NCBI RefSeq assembly: GCF_005845215.1
Contig: NZ_SPHO01000006.1
Coordinates: 1-64,000, forward strand
Reading direction: 5' to 3'
From: Clostridium sp. 1001271st1 H5
Lineage (GTDB): Bacteria; Bacillota; Clostridia; Lachnospirales; Lachnospiraceae
DNA length: 64,000 nt
Shown: piece after piece, positions 58,582-64,000 of the stretch
Layout of the letters: each line of letters opens with the position of its first letter
Position numbering within the stretch: position 1 is the first letter of the stretch
The notes under the pieces: model-generated
The model's database searches: none
Told to the model about the DNA's origin: nothing
The model's input: the letters and a program-made list of their open reading frames with translations, nothing else
Made by a program: the position numbers and the translations under genes

Positions 58582-60819
58582 CTATGCCTTCTTACCATCC
58601 CCATACAAGTTCCTATACTGTCCCGGCGTCACATTCTCCGAGCTCTTAAACCTTCTGGTAAAATTGGACAGATTGGCATAGCCTGCTTCCTGGGCAATCT
58701 GGGCTATCTGCTTATCTGTATGAACCAGGCAATCCTTTGTGTAATCCAGACGTTTTTTGGATATCAGTTCCGAGAAGCTGGTATTCAGATTCTGGGTAAT
58801 GAACTTGCTCATATAGCTGGACGAGTAGCCGAAATGCTCCGCCATCCCCACCAGACAGAGACTGCTGTCCCTGTAGTTATCCTCTATATAGGCAAGCACC
58901 TGTTTTATCAAATCATTGCGCGCATCCTGTCTGGAGGCTGCCAGGACACCATTGATTCTCATAAGGGCATCCCCCAGCTTATCCCCGAATTCTTCCACTG
59001 TCCGGAATGCAGTGAGCTGGTACAATTCCTTCTCCGTCAGGCGGATGTCATTTTTCTTTACCTCCTTCAGGAGATGGCTCACGATGTCATAACAGCACAT
59101 CAGCGCCATCTGGCCCGGCAGCTCCTCCAGACTCAGCATCACCTCCTGCACAGAACCCTCCACCTCCTCCGGAGAACCGCTGTCCAGACACCGGTTAATA
59201 CACAGAAGGCACTCTGTCTGATAGCGGCTGATGGTGGCGCTGTACTCCTCGCCCCTTCCCTGTTCCATACTCTCAAAATCCAGCTCCTTGTGGGGATTGA
59301 GCAGGCGGAACTTCATGTTGGTAAGAGCCTCCAGATAGGACAGATGCACCCCCGATGCATCTTCGTGAATATTGCCCACGGAAATGATGCATTCATGACT
59401 GCCGAATACCTCCCTCAGGCGCTCCTTTGCCTCACTCTTATGCTCCTCAGCCAGAACCTTGCGGCTGAGGATAACAGCGATTGCACCAAAATAGTACAGA
59501 AAACTTGTATACACTCCGTAATCCGTCTGGAATTTTTCTTTTATAGGGCCTTCCTTCTCCTTGTAGAGGGCGGATAATTCCCTGGAGGACAGGCCGCCTC
59601 CCGCCGCCAGGACCACCATGTGATTCCGCCCCTTCATCTGCTCTGTCAGAATGCCGTTCACCATATCATCCTCTCCGGCATCATCCTCCCCGTAAAGAAG
59701 CTTTGTCACAAGCCGTTCCTCCACCAGAGGCCACTGGTTCTCAATCTCCTTTGCCAGGGAATCCTTGACGGAATTCAGGCTGTCATACCGGTTCTTTATA
59801 AATACCAGCTCATCCCGGCTCCTGTCCTCACTGTTTTCATTATCCTGCTTCATATATTGGGCCAGCTGACGGATGGGCTTGTAATAGTGGTAGGCCATGT
59901 AAATTGCCATGAAACATCCCAGAATCAAAAATACCAAAACCCCTGTAACCAGCAGGCTGTTGTTCTGCACCACGTCCCCCAGCAGGTCCGGCATGGTAAT
60001 TCTGCTTAATATGATAAGAGGCGGATGGTCCATGGGATATACGATATAACGGCCCTGGCCCGCCTGGAATGCGGTGCACAGTCCCGGCTCCGCCTCCAGG
60101 ATTTGTCCCATCACTCCGTCCGGTTCCATATCCTCCCCTTCTGTCACCAGCGGCTTCCCATCTCCATTCAGCACAGCGATTCCATGGCTGTAGCTGCCCG
60201 GGGATGTGGTCATGCTTTGGCTGATTTTGGAGGACTGAAGCTCCAGCACCACCCAGGATTCCGCTTTATAGGAATAATTATATACCGGATAAATAAATAC
60301 CATCTGCGGTTTTGTTATGACCCCGTCCTTCATATGGTATTCCTTGTTGATGATGTCGTACCCGGGATGGTCCATTTTATACAGTTTATCCAGAAAAGGC
60401 TGTCTCTCCCCCTCCGGTATCCTCAGCTGGCCCGCCAGCAGAATATCCTTGTCATACCGGCCCTGGGAGGAAAAGCTCATATCCTCATTTTCATAAATAA
60501 TATAGGCTTTTGTTATGTAAGGATTGGCTGCATTTTCCCGGCGCAGCATGTCCATCATCTGTATCTGGTTGTCTGTGTCCCGGCTCCTGGACACCACAGG
60601 ACTGCTGAAGCTGATTCGGTTCCCTGCCTCCATCAGGCGGCCGTTCATGGTGACCAAATCATCCCCCAGGCGCTCCAGGATATTCTCATTGTACCCGAGA
60701 ATTTCCCTGGAAAGATTCCGGTACATAATGATTTGTAAACAAATGGAAAGCACCACCATAGGTACCAGGAAAAAAGATGTAAAACCCAACAAATATTTAT
60801 GAAAAATGCCTCTGCGCAA
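58582..60819 (-). CDS. Membrane-anchored AraC-family regulator
   Basis: GGGGAGGGACTGAT precedes TTG at 60,819 (745 residues); ATG at 60,840 is the alternative. An N-terminal membrane helix (FFLVPMVVLSICLQIIM), an extracellular sensor (about 45-275), a second helix (LLVTGVLVFLILGCFMAIYMAYHYY) and a cytoplasmic linker precede the C-terminal AraC domain (LAYIEDNYRDSSLCLVGMAEHFGYSSSYMSKF...; IAQIAQEAGYANLSNFTRRFK). Such one-protein sensors usually control carbohydrate uptake. No obvious target lies beside it, other than the nucleoside operon downstream. Confidence 0.9.
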   Translation of the reverse strand: MRRGIFHKYLLGFTSFFLVPMVVLSICLQIIMYRNLSREILGYNENILERLGDDLVTMNGRLMEAGNRISFSSPVVSRSRDTDNQIQMMDMLRRENAANPYITKAYIIYENEDMSFSSQGRYDKDILLAGQLRIPEGERQPFLDKLYKMDHPGYDIINKEYHMKDGVITKPQMVFIYPVYNYSYKAESWVVLELQSSKISQSMTTSPGSYSHGIAVLNGDGKPLVTEGEDMEPDGVMGQILEAEPGLCTAFQAGQGRYIVYPMDHPPLIILSRITMPDLLGDVVQNNSLLVTGVLVFLILGCFMAIYMAYHYYKPIRQLAQYMKQDNENSEDRSRDELVFIKNRYDSLNSVKDSLAKEIENQWPLVEERLVTKLLYGEDDAGEDDMVNGILTEQMKGRNHMVVLAAGGGLSSRELSALYKEKEGPIKEKFQTDYGVYTSFLYYFGAIAVILSRKVLAEEHKSEAKERLREVFGSHECIISVGNIHEDASGVHLSYLEALTNMKFRLLNPHKELDFESMEQGRGEEYSATISRYQTECLLCINRCLDSGSPEEVEGSVQEVMLSLEELPGQMALMCCYDIVSHLLKEVKKNDIRLTEKELYQLTAFRTVEEFGDKLGDALMRINGVLAASRQDARNDLIKQVLAYIEDNYRDSSLCLVGMAEHFGYSSSYMSKFITQNLNTSFSELISKKRLDYTKDCLVHTDKQIAQIAQEAGYANLSNFTRRFKSSENVTPGQYRNLYGDGKKA

Positions 60820-60942
60820 ATCAGTCCCTCCCCGCTGCATATGATAGTGCACATGCCATTGTTATTATATATTATTTTTTCTTCATTGGAAAGAAGTTAA
60901 ATGGAAGGAGCGCACTTCCCGCAGCAAATCCCGACAGCAAAA

Positions 60943-60980
60943 CAGCAGGAAAACGCATGCCAGCCTGCGTTTTCCTGCTG
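60943..60980 (-). terminator. Terminator of the hydrogenase gene
   Basis: CAGCAGGAAAACGCA pairs with TGCGTTTTCCTGCTG in a perfect 15-bp stem, followed on the minus strand by TTTTGC. It is 65 bases after the hydrogenase stop. Confidence 0.8.
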
Positions 60981-61044
60981 CTTCCCACTTGCCTCTATAG
61001 TCAATATCATTCCGCCTGACGTGAAACCCGAAACCGCAGCTCCT

Positions 61045-62568
61045 TTAGTCAACCAGCTTATCCAGTTCCTTCACATGCTCTGTCTCATTGGATGTCTTAT
61101 GCTTTGCCTTGGATGCGTACAGATTTACGGATGCCTGGGATTTCTTAATAGGCTGCATGGTGCCAGCCCCGGCCACACACCCTCCGGGACATGCCATTCC
61201 CTCCAGCAGGTAGCCATTGTATTTCCCTGCTTTTGCCATGGTCAGCAGCTTCCTGCATTCCCTGAGTCCCTCTGCATTGGCCACCTTAATCTCCTTATCC
61301 GGGTAACGTTCATGAATCACATCCACCACGGACTTGGCCACACCGCCTGACACTGCAAAGTTACGGCCGTCTGTGGAAGCGTCATTGACGCCTTCCGGGT
61401 CTTCTTCTATCTTCTCCACATCCACATGCCTGGCGTCAAAGATACCGTCCATTTCCTCAAAGGTAAGGACAAAATCCACGTCGCTTCGTATATCCGTGCG
61501 CATGGCCTCCAGCTTCTTCGCTGCGCAGGGACCGATAAACACCACCTTTGCATTGGAATGGTGGCGTTTAATCAGCCTTGCCGTCAGGGTCATGGGAGTC
61601 AGTGCCATGGAAATGCAGTCCGCTTGTTCCGGGAATAGTTTTTTTGCCATCATGGACCAGGCCGGGCAGCAGGATGTTGCCATGAAGGGAAGCTTTTCCG
61701 GCACTTCCTGAATAAAGTCGATTGCCTCCTGGGTAGCGCACAGGTCTGCGCCTACCGCCACCTCAAATACATCTGCAAACCCCAGCGCCTTCATGGCTGC
61801 ACGGAGTTTGCCCGGCGTCACCTTGGGACCGAACTGTCCCACAAAGGCAGGGGCAACCGCGGCATAAACCCGTTCTCCTGACTGGATGGCGCGTATGACC
61901 TGGAATATCTGGGATTTGTCCGCTATGGCGCCAAAGGGGCAGTTCACCAGACACATGCCGCAGGACACACATTTGTCGTAATCAATATCCGCCTTCCCAT
62001 TTTCATCCGTGGAAATGGCGTCCATGCCGCAGGCAGCTGCACAGGGTCTTTCCTGGATAATGATGGCCTTATAGGAGCAGACATCCGCACATCTTCCGCA
62101 CTTGATGCATTTTTCGTCGTCAATATGGGAACGGCCGTTGGTCCTGTCCAGTTTAATGGCATCCTTGGGGCAGACCTCCTCACACGGATGGGCCAGACAC
62201 CCCTGACAGCCGTCGGTTACAAATACCCGCTTCTCATGACAGGCATTGCAGGCGAATTTAATCACATTAATCAGGGGCGGCGTATAGTAAGTCTCCGGCC
62301 TGTCTGCCGCCTCTATATTATCCGAAACCGGAGCATGTTCCGCCGCGCTGCGGTAGGGAAGCCCCATGGCCAGTCTCAGTCTCTCCCCCACAATAGCCCG
62401 CTCCAGAAAAACGTCGTTGCGGAAATTGCCCACTTCTCCCGGTATAATTTTATATGGAAGCTCTTCAATACGTTTATCCACCGGCCATTCCGTATGGTAA
62501 GCCATCCTTGCCACTTCCCTGAATATCCTGTGCCTTATTTCCTGTATACGTGTCTCCACTCCTCGCAT
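61045..62568 (-). CDS. Monomeric [FeFe] hydrogenase
   Basis: The protein has 507 residues. The N-terminal half carries several [4Fe-4S] clusters: CNACHEKR...CQGCLAHPCEEVCP (107-134), CIKCGRCADVC (154-164) and CVSCGMCLVNCP (200-211). The H-cluster motifs are TSCCPAW (298-304), GPCAAK (346-351) and EGMACPGGCVAGAG (456-469). The second lacks the usual Met before PC and the third has Ala in place of a Gly of the usual GGG, as in less common subgroups. Hydrogen formation from ferredoxin is the expected role. Confidence 0.9.
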   Translation of the reverse strand: MRGVETRIQEIRHRIFREVARMAYHTEWPVDKRIEELPYKIIPGEVGNFRNDVFLERAIVGERLRLAMGLPYRSAAEHAPVSDNIEAADRPETYYTPPLINVIKFACNACHEKRVFVTDGCQGCLAHPCEEVCPKDAIKLDRTNGRSHIDDEKCIKCGRCADVCSYKAIIIQERPCAAACGMDAISTDENGKADIDYDKCVSCGMCLVNCPFGAIADKSQIFQVIRAIQSGERVYAAVAPAFVGQFGPKVTPGKLRAAMKALGFADVFEVAVGADLCATQEAIDFIQEVPEKLPFMATSCCPAWSMMAKKLFPEQADCISMALTPMTLTARLIKRHHSNAKVVFIGPCAAKKLEAMRTDIRSDVDFVLTFEEMDGIFDARHVDVEKIEEDPEGVNDASTDGRNFAVSGGVAKSVVDVIHERYPDKEIKVANAEGLRECRKLLTMAKAGKYNGYLLEGMACPGGCVAGAGTMQPIKKSQASVNLYASKAKHKTSNETEHVKELDKLVD

Positions 62569-62580
62569 ATTCCTGCCTCC

Positions 62581-62636
62581 TCGTTATGAACACTTAGAGA
62601 CCGTATTCTGGTCTCTTACGTGCGATACATTCCGCT
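62581..62636. repeat. 56-bp direct repeat, copy 1
   Basis: It matches 62,677-62,732 at 51 of 56 bases. It begins TCGTTATGAACACTTAG and ends GCGATACATTCCGCT, upstream of the hydrogenase start. Confidence 0.85.
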
Positions 62637-62676
62637 GGCACTTGGCGGGCGTCTTTTGACCGCTTAGTGCAGCGGT

Positions 62677-62732
62677 TCGTTATGAGCACTTAGTAACCAT
62701 ATTCTGGACTCTTACGTGCGATACATTCCGCT
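62677..62732. repeat. 56-bp direct repeat, copy 2
   Basis: It is the second copy of the repeat at 62,581, 40 bases further on. A small CCGCT/AGCGG hairpin lies between the copies. The 310-base gap (62,569-62,877) holds no gene that I can support. Confidence 0.85.
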
Positions 62733-62826
62733 TTTAACAGTACCGATTATATAACAGCTCATAAAAAAAGCAACCGTCTGAATGCATTTTGCCCTCATTG
62801 TTCTTAAAATAAAGCACAGATTATAA

Positions 62827-62869
62827 GTAAAACAGGCGTCCGCAGCCATTTACCCGGCCGGATGCCTGT
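62827..62869 (-). terminator. Terminator of the HAD gene
   Basis: On the minus strand ACAGGCATCCG pairs with CGGACGCCTGT (one wobble) and is followed by TTTTAC. Confidence 0.8.
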
Positions 62870-62877
62870 TCATCCCT

Positions 62878-63738
62878 TTATCCTTCCACCCATTTCAGCA
62901 CTTCTTCCACCCCACCATGGTCATTGTCCTTTGTCACAAAGCGGGCAAGGCGCTTCAGTTCATCCCCGCTGTTGCCCATGGCGATACCCCAGCCAGCGGA
63001 CCGTATCATCTCCACATCATTGTCCCCATCCCCAATGGCCAGTGTCTGCTCCATGGGAATATCCAGATAGCGGCAGAGCCATTTCAGCGCAGCGCCCTTG
63101 TGGGCTGACCCATCATTGATTTCCATGTTTCCGGCCATGGAACTGGTCAGCCTAACTCCTCCCTGCTTCCGCAGTATTCCTTCCAGTTCCTTCCGGTCCC
63201 CTGCCTCCAGAAAAAACAGGTTTATTTTCTCTGTTTCATTCCAAAGGTCCGCGGCTTTTGACAAGTCAGGGACCAGTGTGTGGTTCCGGGTAAAATACTG
63301 GACAAAATTATAATCCTGCTTCATACGGGATGCCCTGATACAGTCCCCTTCGTTTATGTACGATTTCCCTTGTGAAAACAGTTCCCCATACCCTTCCCGC
63401 CCTTTCAGGAATTCCAAGACAGTTTTTACGGTCCTGTCCGGAAGCTTTGCCCTGTATAAGGATGAGAGGGGGTGCAGCCTCCAAATCTGTGCTCCATTGG
63501 CTGTGATTGCATAGCGGACATTCCCCGCCATCAGCAGATTCTGAGGAATACTCTTCAGATACCGCCCGCTGCAGGGCACCATCAAAATCCCCTGTTCACT
63601 CAGCTTCCGAATTCGTTTGATGGTTGTCTCCGGAATATGGTCGCTGCTGTCCATCAGGGTTCCGTCCATATTGATTGCCATCAGCTTAATATTGGGAATT
63701 ACGGTGTCTGTCTTTTTATACAATGTCATTTCAGTCAC
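62878..63738 (-). CDS. HAD/Cof-type protein with Asn in place of the nucleophilic Asp
   Basis: The protein has 286 residues. The Cof fold is clear: IPETTIKRIRKLSEQGILMVPCSGR (motif II region) and TLAIGDGDNDVEMIRSAGWGIAMGN (motif IV). Motif I reads INMDGT where Cof phosphatases have I/F-D-x-D-G-T, so the usual nucleophile is Asn (codon AAT). It may be inactive or bind ligand only. It lies downstream of a LacI-type regulator. Confidence 0.85.
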   Translation of the reverse strand: MTEMTLYKKTDTVIPNIKLMAINMDGTLMDSSDHIPETTIKRIRKLSEQGILMVPCSGRYLKSIPQNLLMAGNVRYAITANGAQIWRLHPLSSLYRAKLPDRTVKTVLEFLKGREGYGELFSQGKSYINEGDCIRASRMKQDYNFVQYFTRNHTLVPDLSKAADLWNETEKINLFFLEAGDRKELEGILRKQGGVRLTSSMAGNMEINDGSAHKGAALKWLCRYLDIPMEQTLAIGDGDNDVEMIRSAGWGIAMGNSGDELKRLARFVTKDNDHGGVEEVLKWVEG

Positions 63739-63786
63739 TTTCCTTTATTGTGGTCCCCATGTTTGCCCGCACACCGCCCCATTCAG

Positions 63787-64000
63787 CTATCCTTTTGCCG
63801 TGGTCCCACGGACCACCAGCTTAACCGGAAGCAGGGTCTCTCCCCCGTCCCCTGTCCCCTTCCGTCCCTCCGCCATGTCCACCAGCGTGTCCACAGCCAG
63901 TGCCGCCTTCCGCTTCATATCCTGCCGCACAGTGGTCAGGCCCGGACTTGAAAGGGATGCATACATTATATCGTCAAATCCGGCAATCCCAAGGTCCTGG
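63787..64000 (-). CDS. LacI-family regulator, C-terminal part (cut by window edge)
   Basis: The last 70 codons are present. DLGIAGFDDIMYASLSSPGLTTVRQDM is the conserved end of the LacI/PurR effector domain, followed by LAVDTLVDMAEG and LLPVKLVVRGTT. The DNA-binding part lies beyond base 64,000. It is followed by the HAD gene in the same direction and may regulate it. Confidence 0.85.
   Translation of the reverse strand, partial: QDLGIAGFDDIMYASLSSPGLTTVRQDMKRKAALAVDTLVDMAEGRKGTGDGGETLLPVKLVVRGTTAKG

Overview
The window looks like the chromosome of a spore-forming, anaerobic, Enterocloster/Clostridium-type Lachnospiraceae. The grounds are a cotJ spore-coat operon, an [FeFe] hydrogenase, ferredoxin-linked 2-oxoacid chemistry, strong AGGAGG ribosome sites and roughly 50% GC. 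This placement is inference from gene content; no rRNA gene is present.

Bases 1 to about 39,340 are one end of a temperate siphophage. Transcription is almost all leftward (minus strand). From right to left the phage carries: a large serine integrase at the attachment site (37.9-39.3 kb); a lysogeny block with a lipoprotein, a CI/LexA-type repressor, TGTTCAA-type operators and a Cro-like gene (35.5-37.7 kb); an antirepressor and many small early genes (32.6-35.5 kb); a recombination/replication block with ERF, SSB, an ERCC4 nuclease, a CHC2 zinc-finger protein, a DUF927 helicase and a repeat-flanked AT-rich putative origin (28.2-32.6 kb); zinc-ribbon and ParB-like proteins (24.6-28.3 kb); and a late regulator (23.4-23.8 kb). 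Then follow the packaging, head and tail genes: terminase, portal, minor capsid, scaffold, HK97-type capsid, connectors, tail tube, chaperones, tape measure, distal tail and fibres (0.4-21.7 kb). Lysis genes and the far end of the prophage lie left of the window.

Several self-contained cassettes sit inside the phage. One at 17.0-18.2 kb, between portal and minor capsid, has its own promoter, palindromic operator, ribbon-helix-helix gene and terminator, and carries a homing endonuclease. One at 21.8-22.3 kb has a perfect consensus promoter over an 18-bp palindrome, two tiny hydrophobic peptides and a ribbon-helix-helix protein. A HEPN-like gene lies at 22.4-23.0 kb. A structured RNA at 24.2-24.4 kb has fully base-paired ends and encodes a 31-residue hydrophobic peptide (candidate type I toxin). 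At the left edge the tail-fibre C-terminus is invertible: two alternative C-terminal cassettes lie tail to tail between 19-bp inverted repeats.

The prophage is inserted in the cotJC reading frame. Only the first 33 or so codons of cotJC remain here, behind intact cotJA and cotJB. This makes it a candidate developmentally excised element like skin (sigK) and SP-beta (spsM) of Bacillus subtilis. A divergent Cys/Gly-rich coat-like gene has a good sigma-K-type promoter.

The host part (39.4-64 kb) is mainly metabolic and leftward. It holds a PaaI thioesterase; an arylacetate module with an ACT protein, two phenylacetate-CoA ligases and indolepyruvate:ferredoxin oxidoreductase IorAB; a CBS protein; and a nine-gene operon for nucleoside uptake and cleavage (BMP lipoprotein, ABC ATPase, two permeases, nucleoside hydrolase, two M20 hydrolases, a glutamine-amidotransferase-like protein, a LacI regulator). 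After these come a membrane AraC regulator, a monomeric [FeFe] hydrogenase, a HAD protein whose nucleophilic Asp is Asn, and the C-terminus of another LacI regulator.
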